Source: Deltaproteobacteria bacterium (GTDB taxonomy: Bacteria > Desulfobacterota > Desulfobacteria > Desulfobacterales > BuS5). From it: a stretch of 7,162 nt of DNA. A model generated the notes under the pieces. The model saw only the letters and a list, made by a program, of their open reading frames with translations, ran no database searches and was not told where the DNA came from. Shown here one piece after another: positions 1-5,617 of this stretch; position 1 is the stretch's first letter, and each line of letters opens with the position of its first letter. Where the stretch lies: the NCBI GenBank assembly GCA_021157555.1, contig JAGGWL010000263.1:1-7162 (forward strand), read 5' to 3'. Made by a program: the position numbers and the translations under genes.

Positions 1-113
1 CTAAGTAGTCGGTTCGGGCAGCGTCCGTGAAGCAGAAATTTCTCATCGTTTATGCCAAATAGGTAAGAATGAGTAAGAAGAAAGGAACAGTAAAGCTTTA
101 CACTATTTGCATC
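1..113. other. Non-coding left edge, nothing recognised
   Basis: No gene can be supported here. A short open stretch on the plus strand (5-76) is bounded by a stop codon at 2-4 and has no start codon or ribosome site. The first ~50 bases look richer in G+C than the rest, so they could be the tail of some element lying mostly outside the window, but I do not recognise it. A 12-bp palindrome (GTAAAGCTTTAC, 90-101) lies just downstream of the PHP gene stop. It has no T-run on the minus strand and is not a convincing terminator. Confidence 0.5.
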
Positions 114-755
114 TTATCGGGCGCATAGATTTTTGGCATTTTTTTGCATTATTTCAAAATCTTTTTCTGTTAAACCAGCGCCACGCACTATTCTGGCAGC
201 TTTTTCTTGATCAATAAGATCTTCAGGCTCATGAGCATCGGAATTAATTACAAGTCCTGCGCCGATTCTTTTTGCAAGCTTTGCAACATGGCCATTGGTT
301 AAAGAATGCCCTTTTCTGGCAGATATTTCCAGCAGAATTCCTTTTTCCTTAGCCATCATAACCTCATCTTCTGTAATAAGTCCGGGATGAGCCAGTACAT
401 CAATATAAGCCTCAAGCGCAGCCTTATTAGTTCCAAGAGCTACGGGTTCGGCTATGGTTTCTCCATGCACTATAATTATTTTAGCACCAAAAGAACGCGC
501 TTTTTTTACAGTATCATGGATAAGAATCGGAGGCACATGCGTAATTTCAATGCCAGGGATCACTTTTATCTTACCAACCCTGTTCAACGCATCAGCAACT
601 GCCGCTATTCTTGGGATTATAAAATCCATATTGGACATGTCGCCATGATCCGTAATCCCAATAATTTTCAATCCGTTAAATTCAGCGCGCCTTGCCAGTT
701 CCGCAGGGATCAGGGCTCCATCGCTAAAAATTGAATGTGTATGCAGATCTATCAT
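114..755 (-). CDS. PHP-domain metal-dependent phosphoesterase (histidinol-phosphatase family)
   Basis: This 213-residue protein is essentially one PHP domain. Visible metal-ligand motifs are H-T-H at residues 5-7 near the N-terminus, D12, D-H-G at 36-38, P-G-I-E at 68-71, H-G-E at 97-99, A-H-P-G at 122-125 and S-D-A-H at 172-175. This is the usual ordered set that binds a two- or three-metal centre for phosphoester hydrolysis. The length fits small stand-alone PHP proteins rather than the PHP domain of DNA polymerase III. The substrate cannot be read from the sequence; histidinol phosphate or a nucleotide is possible, and no histidine-biosynthesis genes are nearby. The start at 755 is supported by a GAGG at 764-761, five bases upstream, and by the motif beginning at residue 5. 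There is no signal peptide, so it is expected in the cytoplasm. It is the last gene of the leftward cluster, 81 bp after the BFN gene, and that gap holds one copy of a degenerate intergenic repeat. Confidence 0.88.
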   Translation of the reverse strand: MIDLHTHSIFSDGALIPAELARRAEFNGLKIIGITDHGDMSNMDFIIPRIAAVADALNRVGKIKVIPGIEITHVPPILIHDTVKKARSFGAKIIIVHGETIAEPVALGTNKAALEAYIDVLAHPGLITEDEVMMAKEKGILLEISARKGHSLTNGHVAKLAKRIGAGLVINSDAHEPEDLIDQEKAARIVRGAGLTEKDFEIMQKNAKNLCAR

Positions 756-760
756 TAGAA

Positions 761-764
761 CCTC
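761..764 (-). promoter_or_regulatory. Ribosome binding site of the PHP gene
   Basis: GAGG on the minus strand, five bases before the ATG at 755-753. It supports this start over internal ATG codons, which would remove the first H-x-H metal motif. Confidence 0.5.
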
Positions 765-794
765 ACTATAGCTTTCCAGATAAATAATTTCACG

Positions 795-822
795 TTAGGA
801 ACGGAGATGAAATAACTTTATC
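795..822 (+). repeat. Degenerate intergenic repeat, copy A
   Basis: One of four related 28-bp stretches found only between genes in this window (others at 2780-2807, 5118-5145 and 5143-5170). It begins TTAGGAACGGAGATG and continues AAATAACTTTATC. It aligns without gaps to the other copies; the shared core is roughly GGAACGGGGACGAAA followed by an ACTTTCC-like tail. It lies between the BFN and PHP genes. Its function is unknown, and it is not a plausible protein-coding segment. Confidence 0.5.
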
Positions 823-836
823 TGAAAATCTATATT

Positions 837-1340
837 TTAAATTTTGTATTTCCCAAACTCCTCCGGAGACAAGCTTCCCAGATAATCAGCCCATTTTTTT
901 CCTTCTTCACTCTTATCCAAAATCTCGGCTGGATCCGAGCTAACGGTTATTGCAGATTTTTCAATCACCTTCTCATCTACAAAAATTGAAGCTTTAAAAC
1001 GTAAAGCAATGGCTATGGCATCACTTGGCCTGGCATCCATGCAGAATGAACTCTCCAAACCGGTAAAATAGATTTTAGCAAAAAAAATGTTCTCCTCAAG
1101 ATCGCATATTTCTATCTTTGAAACCGCAATACTGAGCCTGTCCAGAAGATTTTTAAAAAGATCATGGGTCATTGGTCGTTCAAAGTTTATATTTTGCAGG
1201 ATAGAGGCTATGGACGAAGCTTCAAACAGACCGATCCAGATAGGAATCATATTATCACTTTTCTGAGATTTTAAAAGAATAATCGGTGTGTTTGATGCCG
1301 GATCAATTGTCATGCCTGCAATTTGTACTTTATGCAACAT
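837..1340 (-). CDS. Bifunctional nuclease (BFN/DUF151) domain protein
   Basis: This 167-residue protein carries the BFN (DUF151) domain. Family landmarks are I-P-I-W-I-G-L-F-E-A at residues 32-41, R-P-M-T-H-D-L at 55-61, the D-A-R-P-S-D-A-I-A-I-A-L-R block at 102-114 and I-F-V-D-E-K-V-I at 119-126. The tail ends in a Y-L-G-S-L-S-P-E-E-F-G-K-Y-K-type motif, which I recall from similar delta-proteobacterial proteins. Plant members have been reported to have RNase and DNase activity; the role of bacterial members is poorly defined, so nuclease activity is only inferred here. The ATG at 1340 lies inside the end of miaB (11-bp overlap) and is preceded by a strong ribosome site, which points to co-transcription and translational coupling with miaB. 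There is no signal peptide or membrane segment, so it is presumably cytoplasmic. Confidence 0.88.
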   Translation of the reverse strand: MLHKVQIAGMTIDPASNTPIILLKSQKSDNMIPIWIGLFEASSIASILQNINFERPMTHDLFKNLLDRLSIAVSKIEICDLEENIFFAKIYFTGLESSFCMDARPSDAIAIALRFKASIFVDEKVIEKSAITVSSDPAEILDKSEEGKKWADYLGSLSPEEFGKYKI

Positions 1341-2746
1341 AACTGTTATCTCCTTTCTTAGTAATAAGCTTACCCTTAAGAGAATGTAATAATGCTTTTT
1401 CTATTTTGACGTCAACAATTTTACCTTCATAAATTCCATCAGAAATGGAGTCACCAGAAATTTTCTGACCATCATCATGCAAAAAATTTACAATTTTATT
1501 TGTTGGTGTGCGACCTGTCCACTGAACATTATTATTGGAATTATGCTGCTTATCCGTTTCCTGCTTTTTACTTAAACCTTCCACAAGAACAGGCTGTATC
1601 GACCCTGTAAGCAAGTTGTTTTTCCGGGCGGTAAAACCTTCCTGCAGTTTCAGAATTCTCTGTAACCGATTACGCTTTTCATTTTCAGAAATTTTATCGC
1701 TAAACCCGGCCGCCTTTGCATTCGGCCGATCAGAATATTTAAACGCAAAAATGCTGTCATATTCCACCTGTTTCATTAATTCAAGCGTATCTTCAAAATC
1801 AGACTTTGATTCGCCTGGAAAGCCCGCGATTAAATCTGTAGATAACGCAATATCCGGGCAAATTTTTCGCAGCTTCTCAATTTTTTCTAAATATTCCTCT
1901 CTGGTATATTTTCGGTTCATCCTTCGTAAAATTCTATTCGATCCTGATTGTACAGGAAGATGAACATGATTGCATAATTTGTCAAGATTTGCAAAACAGT
2001 CAATCAAATCATCAGATAAATCCTTAGGATGTGATGTGGTGAATCTGATACGCTTTAAGCCCTCAATTTGATTTATGGAGGATAGCAGTTCAGGAAACGT
2101 GCAGACACCCTCCTTTTTGCCATAGCTGTTTACATTCTGGCCAAGCAATGTGATTTCTCTGGCACCACATTTAACCAGTGCTTTTATTTCCTGAATAATT
2201 GCTTCCGGCTTCCGGCTGAGTTCCTTCCCCCGGACATAAGGAACAACACAATAAGTACAAAAATTTTCACACCCCTGCATAATTGTCACAAATTTGGAAA
2301 TATTTATATTCTGATCATAGTGAATAACCGATTCAATTAGATTTTTTTGATCTGACATCTCAATATCGACCATCCTGCATCCCTGATGTTCAATCTGCTG
2401 TATCAGTTCAGGCAGACGCCCTGCGGCATGTGTGCCGAAAACCAGATCCAGACATGGAACTCGTCGAAGAAGCTTTTTACCCTCCTGCTGTGCTACACAA
2501 CCACCAACGCCAATAATAAGATCCGGTTTTTTTTTTTTTCAACCTTTCCAGACGTCCTAAAAGCGAAAAAAGTTTTTGTTCCGCCTTTTCTCTGATAGCA
2601 CATGTATTAACAATAATTAAATCAGCACGTTCGGAAAACGAAACCAGCTTATATCCCAATGCTTTTAATCGTATGGCCATCTGCTCGGAATCGTAAATAT
2701 TCATTTGACAGCCGATTGTAATAATATGTAGATATTTATTTTTCAT
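1330..2746 (-). CDS. miaB: tRNA-2-methylthio-N6-dimethylallyladenosine synthase MiaB, split by a one-base frameshift
   Basis: MiaB is a radical-SAM enzyme that adds a methylthio group to isopentenyl-adenosine 37 of tRNAs reading UNN codons. Reading starts at 2746 and runs 69 codons into a run of 13 A (2539-2527). In the starting frame translation then goes wrong and stops near 2477. Dropping one A restores a continuous 471-residue protein, close to E. coli MiaB (474). In that joined protein the N-terminal cluster cysteines are C13, C49 and C83, the radical-SAM C-x3-C-x2-C is C159/C163/C166, L-L-G-Q-N-V-N-S-Y-G follows near 200, and a TRAM RNA-binding domain occupies about 379-459. C83 lies just beyond the A run, so the short N-terminal product lacks it. 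The downstream frame is open from the A run to the stop at 1330 with no other damage. An internal ATG at 2373 could give a fragment with the radical-SAM and TRAM domains only. Only weak AAGAAG precedes the start. The BFN gene overlaps its end. I favour a working gene with a sequencing error, a recent slippage mutation or slippage-dependent expression over an old pseudogene. Confidence 0.85.
1350..1356 (-). promoter_or_regulatory. Strong ribosome binding site of the BFN gene, inside miaB
   Basis: AAAGGAG on the minus strand, nine bases before the BFN start at 1340. It lies wholly within the last codons of miaB. Together with the 11-bp gene overlap it fixes the BFN start and suggests coupled translation. 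Confidence 0.7.
2527..2539 (-). other. A13 homopolymer (T13 on plus strand) breaking the miaB frame
   Basis: Thirteen consecutive T on the plus strand, read as A13 in the miaB sense. Twelve A (four lysine codons) would join codon 69 (L) in frame to P-D-L-I-I-G-V-G-G-C downstream, the expected MiaB sequence. With thirteen, the frame shifts to a short nonsense tail. Tracts of this length are prone to replication slippage, RNA-polymerase slippage and sequencing miscounts. Confidence 0.9.
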
Positions 2747-2779
2747 ACTTCTTATTAATTAACACTTTGTTATAGATTT

Positions 2780-2807
2780 TTAGGAACGGGAACAAAATAA
2801 TTTCCAC
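2780..2807 (+). repeat. Degenerate intergenic repeat, copy B
   Basis: Begins TTAGGAACGGGAACA and continues AAATAATTTCCAC, matching copy A at most positions and the other two copies more loosely. It lies 33 bp upstream of the miaB start, in the spacer between miaB and the DUF4911-like gene, and directly beside an inverted repeat (2814-2861). Confidence 0.5.
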
Positions 2808-2813
2808 AAGTAG

Positions 2814-2861
2814 GCGCATAGCTTCAGGAATTGTCCACAAATAAGTTGGACAATATTGCGC
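2814..2861. repeat. Inverted repeat between the DUF4911-like gene and miaB
   Basis: The inner arms ATTGTCCA (2830-2837) and TGGACAAT (2847-2854) pair perfectly around a 9-base loop. Outer arms GCGCA (2814-2818) and TGCGC (2857-2861) can extend the structure after an unpaired stretch. It starts 12 bp past the stop of the DUF4911-like gene. It is not followed by a T-run in that gene's direction, so it is not a standard rho-independent terminator. It could be an RNA hairpin processing or stability site, a regulator-binding dyad, or part of the neighbouring repeat element. Confidence 0.45.
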
Positions 2862-2872
2862 TTATATTTAGG

Positions 2873-3118
2873 TCAGGTTTGTTCGATATCATTTAAAGAT
2901 TCAATCATAATGGTTTTTTTAAGGTCTTGAATAATCATTTCAACTTCTTCTCCACATCCTGGAGCAATATTGATCACGATAATACCCTTTACAGGATCTA
3001 TGGTAGTCAATACAGCTATACCATCATAAGCCTCTATTATAAACTTCAGGAAACAGATTTCCTTCCGATCTATCCGAAAATATTTTTTTATTGTTTTCAA
3101 TGTCTGACAAGCCTGCAT
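2873..3118 (-). CDS. Small DUF4911-like protein of unknown function
   Basis: This 81-residue protein begins M-Q-A-C-Q-T. Its core reads K-Y-F-R-I-D-R-K-E-I followed by F-L-K-F-I-I-E-A-Y-D-G-I-A-V-L-T-T-I-D-P, then I-A-P-G-C-G-E-E-V-E. This matches my recollection of the DUF4911 family, small single-domain proteins of Desulfobacterota with no known activity; the family name is from memory, not a search. It looks like a compact alpha/beta protein without signal peptide or membrane segment. A longer reading from 3211 is open, but its extra N-terminus would be translated from a perfect palindrome and a second hairpin, so the start at 3118 is preferred. No clear ribosome site precedes it. It is the first gene of the leftward cluster, 126 bp upstream of miaB and divergent from recJ. 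Confidence 0.65.
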   Translation of the reverse strand: MQACQTLKTIKKYFRIDRKEICFLKFIIEAYDGIAVLTTIDPVKGIIVINIAPGCGEEVEMIIQDLKKTIMIESLNDIEQT

Positions 3119-3137
3119 AATCTTATATAAACCAGTA

Positions 3138-3151
3138 TGCCCTGTCGGGCA
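3138..3151. repeat. Short hairpin upstream of the DUF4911-like gene
   Basis: TGCCC and GGGCA arms around a four-base loop (TGTC). It lies 20 bp upstream of the preferred start of the DUF4911-like gene and 20 bp from the 28-bp palindrome. Short and common in type, it may belong to the same palindrome-rich insertion. Confidence 0.4.
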
Positions 3152-3163
3152 CAACAAAAAATG

Positions 3164-3205
3164 AAAGTGCAGTAGAGACAAGGCATGCCTTGTCTCTACC
3201 ACTTT
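3164..3205. repeat. Perfect 28-bp palindrome with paired outer arms
   Basis: The core 3172-3199 is a perfect palindrome whose left half is GTAGAGACAAGGCA. Flanking arms AAAGTG (3164-3169) and CACTTT (3200-3205) also pair, leaving only a two-base bulge (CA, 3170-3171), so a 20-bp stem is possible. It resembles the GTAGAGAC...GTCTCTAC palindromes that I recall as dispersed repeats in cyanobacteria and other bacteria. That suggests a REP-like or small non-autonomous mobile repeat rather than a gene-specific operator. On the minus strand the stem is followed by CATTTTTT, which looks terminator-like, but no minus-strand gene lies upstream to be terminated. Confidence 0.75.
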
Positions 3206-3260
3206 AGGCACTTTTATATAAATACCACTATTATCCTTATTTTTTCAATAATAAAATTTC

Positions 3261-3284
3261 GCAGGGGTATGTCCCCGTGCCTGC
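3261..3284. repeat. GC-rich inverted repeat upstream of recJ
   Basis: GCAGG at 3261-3265 and CCTGC at 3280-3284 are complementary, and GGGG (3264-3267) can pair with CCCC (3273-3276) around TATGT; the two pairings overlap. The block is conspicuously GC-rich within very AT-rich sequence. It resembles dispersed GGGCAGGC/GCCTGCCC-type repeats that I recall from other genomes, so it may be a decayed REP-like unit. Confidence 0.4.
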
Positions 3285-3300
3285 CTTTTACATTTAGCTG

Positions 3301-3329
3301 TTGTCCAATCAACTCTAATATTATATATT
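3301..3329 (+). promoter_or_regulatory. Candidate recJ promoter
   Basis: TTGTCC (3301-3306) and TATATT (3324-3329) are separated by 17 bp, a good sigma-70 spacing. Transcription would start at or next to the recJ ATG at 3337, giving a leaderless or nearly leaderless message. This agrees with the absence of a visible Shine-Dalgarno sequence. The surrounding DNA is AT-rich, so chance matches are likely. Confidence 0.3.
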
Positions 3330-3336
3330 CCGCTGC

Positions 3337-5064
3337 ATGGAAAAAAAGTGGCATATCATGCAGCCGGATATTGAATCTATCCAGAATATTAAAAGAATAT
3401 TAAACTGTGACAATATAATGGCGGTTTTACTTGCAAACCGCAATATTATATCAAAAAATAATATTGCCGAATTTTTCCATGCATCAATAGGGAGTATTCG
3501 CAAACCTTTTTTATTAAAAGATATGGGCTCTGCGGTAAAAAGAATCTATGAGGCTATTATCAACAATGAAAACATTCTTGTTTTTGGGGATTTCGATACT
3601 GACGGTATAACAGCTACTGCGATACTCGTTGAGTTTTTTCGTTATACCGGAGCAAAAGTATCCTATTATATCCCTCACAGGATCAAGGAAGGTTATAGTA
3701 TTCAACCCTTCCATATTTCTGACTCCTTACTACCTGACAATACAAATCTTATCATAACGGTAGATTGTGGTTCAAGCAGTCATGATGCTGTCAAAGCAGC
3801 GAATAAAGCCGGGATAGATGTAATTATCACTGATCATCACAACATATCAGACAGCATACCTGAAGCGTATGCAGTGATAAATCCCAAGCAGAATGACTGC
3901 CTTACCGGAGTAGATGACCTTGCAGGTGTGGGTGTTGCTTTTTATCTTATTATAAGCTTGAGAAAACACCTGCGCGACATGCAGTTCTGGCAGAAAAAGC
4001 CTGAACCGAATTTAAAAAAAAATTGTGACCTTATAGCTCTTGGCACCATAGCCGATATGGTTCCCCTTGTGAAAGAAAATCGAATACTGACCAGAACAGG
4101 TATAGAAATTATAAATTCAAACCGCAGGCCAGGTATCAAGGCGTTATGCAATCTCTGTGGTATAAAAGATTCTTTACTGAATGGAGAAGATATTGCTTTT
4201 AAGCTCGCACCCCTGTTAAATGCATCAGGAAGAATGGCTCATGCAAAAGTGGCTGTAGAGCTTTTATTAACAAAAGATAAGCATACAGCTGGAAAGATTG
4301 CAAAAACTTTAATTGACATGAATCTTGAAAGGCGGGTAATAGAACAAAGGGCATTTGACGAAATCACTGATTTTTTTCAAAGAAATAATCATATGCTTAA
4401 ACTGAAAGCTCTTATATTATCAGACAATAGAGCTGAGAATGGGTGGCATCCGGGTGTAATTGGAATCGTTGCTGCAAGACTTGTAAAACAATATCACAAA
4501 CCTGTTATACTTATAGCTGTCACAAACGGAATCGGCAAGGGCTCATGCAGGAGCATTCCCGGTTATGATATTTACGATGGGTTAAAGACCTGTTCCGACC
4601 TTTTGGAAGGCTTTGGAGGTCACCCCATGGCTGCCGGATTAACTATTAAAGCGGAAAAAATACCTGCATTTCATAAAAGTTTTGAAGATAGTGTGTTAAA
4701 GACGACAAAAACAGAAGATTTAATACCTGTGATTTCTATAGATTGTGAGCTTGATTTTGACAATATTACAGATACCCTGCTCAATAATATAGAAAAATTA
4801 AAACCGTTTGGAACAGCAAACAAAGAGCCGCTTTTCATAGCAAAAAATATTAAAGTAGTCTCATCAAAAATTATAGGCGGCAAACACAGGCGTATGCTTT
4901 TAAAACAGCAGGGCGTAAAAACAGACAAACTTATTAATGCTATTCAATTTAATATTGATATTAACAAACCAATGCAAAACCATTATGACCGCATGGCATT
5001 TCATATCCAATGGAATCGATGGAATGGATCAAAGACAATGCAAATAATTGTAGAAGAGATGTGA
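3337..5064 (+). CDS. recJ: Single-stranded-DNA-specific exonuclease RecJ
   Basis: RecJ degrades single-stranded DNA 5' to 3' in recombination (RecF pathway), mismatch repair and base-excision repair. The 575-residue length matches E. coli RecJ (577). The DHH phosphoesterase core is complete: D-F-D-T-D-G at residues 85-90, V-D-C-G at 142-145, T-D-H-H at 165-168, N-P-K at 182-184 and A-L-G-T-I-A-D-M-V-P-L at 234-244. Likely manganese ligands are D87, D89, D143, H167 and D240, by analogy with other RecJ proteins. The DHHA1 domain follows, with G-K-G-S-C-R-S and the G-G-H-P-M-A-A-G motif at 427-434. The last ~110 residues fit the C-terminal OB-fold region. The start at 3337 gives the typical W-x-I-x-x-P-D opening; no ribosome site is visible. 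It is cytoplasmic, divergent from the DUF4911-like gene, and followed by a 131-bp repeat-containing spacer, so it may be transcribed alone. Confidence 0.96.
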   Translation: MEKKWHIMQPDIESIQNIKRILNCDNIMAVLLANRNIISKNNIAEFFHASIGSIRKPFLLKDMGSAVKRIYEAIINNENILVFGDFDTDGITATAILVEFFRYTGAKVSYYIPHRIKEGYSIQPFHISDSLLPDNTNLIITVDCGSSSHDAVKAANKAGIDVIITDHHNISDSIPEAYAVINPKQNDCLTGVDDLAGVGVAFYLIISLRKHLRDMQFWQKKPEPNLKKNCDLIALGTIADMVPLVKENRILTRTGIEIINSNRRPGIKALCNLCGIKDSLLNGEDIAFKLAPLLNASGRMAHAKVAVELLLTKDKHTAGKIAKTLIDMNLERRVIEQRAFDEITDFFQRNNHMLKLKALILSDNRAENGWHPGVIGIVAARLVKQYHKPVILIAVTNGIGKGSCRSIPGYDIYDGLKTCSDLLEGFGGHPMAAGLTIKAEKIPAFHKSFEDSVLKTTKTEDLIPVISIDCELDFDNITDTLLNNIEKLKPFGTANKEPLFIAKNIKVVSSKIIGGKHRRMLLKQQGVKTDKLINAIQFNIDINKPMQNHYDRMAFHIQWNRWNGSKTMQIIVEEM

Positions 5065-5117
5065 AATATTTCTTGCATTAATATAAGGTAGTAGTTATTA
5101 TTTCAAAAATTGGTTGC

Positions 5118-5145
5118 AAAGAAACGAGAACAAAATACTTATTAA
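5118..5145 (+). repeat. Degenerate intergenic repeat, copy D
   Basis: Begins AAAGAAACGAGAACA and continues AAATACTTATTAA. It aligns best with copy B (shared AACxxGAACAAAATA). It lies in the spacer after recJ, in tandem with copy C and offset from it by 25 bp. It is more diverged than the other copies. Confidence 0.35.
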
Positions 5146-5170
5146 GGAATGGGGACGAAACAACTTTCCC
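5143..5170 (+). repeat. Degenerate intergenic repeat, copy C
   Basis: Begins TAAGGAATGGGGACG and continues AAACAACTTTCCC. It is the copy with the clearest internal dyad: GGAA and GGGA on the left can pair with TCCC and TTCC on the right (to 5174), an imperfect hairpin typical of REP-like units. It lies 25 bp before the start of the 139-residue gene, just before its ribosome site. Confidence 0.5.
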
Positions 5171-5183
5171 TTCCTAACATTTC

Positions 5184-5190
5184 AAGGTGT
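5184..5190 (+). promoter_or_regulatory. Ribosome binding site of the 139-residue gene
   Basis: AAGGTGT ends five bases before the ATG at 5196 and supports that start. Confidence 0.5.
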
Positions 5191-5195
5191 ATTAA

Positions 5196-5615
5196 ATGGC
5201 AAAAAATTTCAGGCCAAGTAATCGGGAAGCAAGCATTCTGTCTAAAATAGAATCGTCTAAAGAATATGCGCGGAGAAAAGCTATATCCGGGATAAAGGAC
5301 TGTATAGAACCCCTTTCCAATTCTATCGCCATGAAACTTGTAGAAGATAAACTTGTCGAAACAACCAACAAAAACGGGGTTGAGGAACAGATAGTCAAGT
5401 GTCTTGACAAATTAAGCCGCACAGAAGATTTCGATGTCGATTATCTGATTGCGCCATATAGAAAAGTTACAGCGCAGCCACATGTTGTAAGTCTGTATGT
5501 AACGGCTTTTGTGATTGAGCAGCTTATAAACTATAAAGATGTTATTGATATATTCGGTTCAGACGAAGATATTTATTTAAGTATCAATAAACAGGTAAAA
5601 AAACATCTGCCCTGA
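5196..5615 (+). CDS. Conserved-looking protein of unknown function, coupled to the RNase Z-like gene
   Basis: I do not recognise this 139-residue protein. It is highly charged, rich in Lys, Glu and Asp, and appears mostly helical, with no signal peptide, membrane segment, cysteine cluster or evident catalytic motif. The first 40 residues are basic (M-A-K-N-F-R-P-S-N-R-E), and the rest alternates amphipathic stretches such as D-V-D-Y-L-I-A-P-Y-R-K and V-I-E-Q-L-I-N-Y-K-D-V-I. Support for it being real comes from the ribosome site at 5184-5190, normal-looking composition, and tight linkage: its stop lies only two bases before the start of the RNase Z-like gene. A role in the same RNA-processing or hydrolase pathway is suggested by that linkage alone. 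Confidence 0.75.
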   Translation: MAKNFRPSNREASILSKIESSKEYARRKAISGIKDCIEPLSNSIAMKLVEDKLVETTNKNGVEEQIVKCLDKLSRTEDFDVDYLIAPYRKVTAQPHVVSLYVTAFVIEQLINYKDVIDIFGSDEDIYLSINKQVKKHLP

Positions 5616-5617
5616 CA

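Noticed and set aside
5..76. Short reading frame at the left edge
   Set aside because: It is closed by a stop at 2-4, has no start codon or ribosome site, and is only 23 codons long.
1330..2373. Treating the radical-SAM half of miaB as an independent gene starting at 2373
   Set aside because: Its frame stays open and reads as normal MiaB sequence, including the third N-terminal cysteine, right up to the A13 tract; the two halves add up to one standard-length protein.
3164..3205. Rho-independent terminator
   Set aside because: The stem is followed by a T-rich run on the minus strand, but no minus-strand gene lies upstream, and it sits in a divergent promoter region.
3119..3211. A longer N-terminus for the DUF4911-like protein starting at 3211
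   Set aside because: The extra 31 residues would be encoded by the perfect palindrome and the adjacent hairpin and have no family resemblance; the recognisable domain starts just after the ATG at 3118.
5063..5072. GAAATATTTC palindrome at the recJ stop codon as a terminator
   Set aside because: It is only ten bases, AT-rich with no loop, and lacks a following T-run; probably chance.
795..5170. CRISPR array or regular tandem array
   Set aside because: The four repeat copies are diverged, mostly kilobases apart, have no regular spacers, and no cas gene is present.
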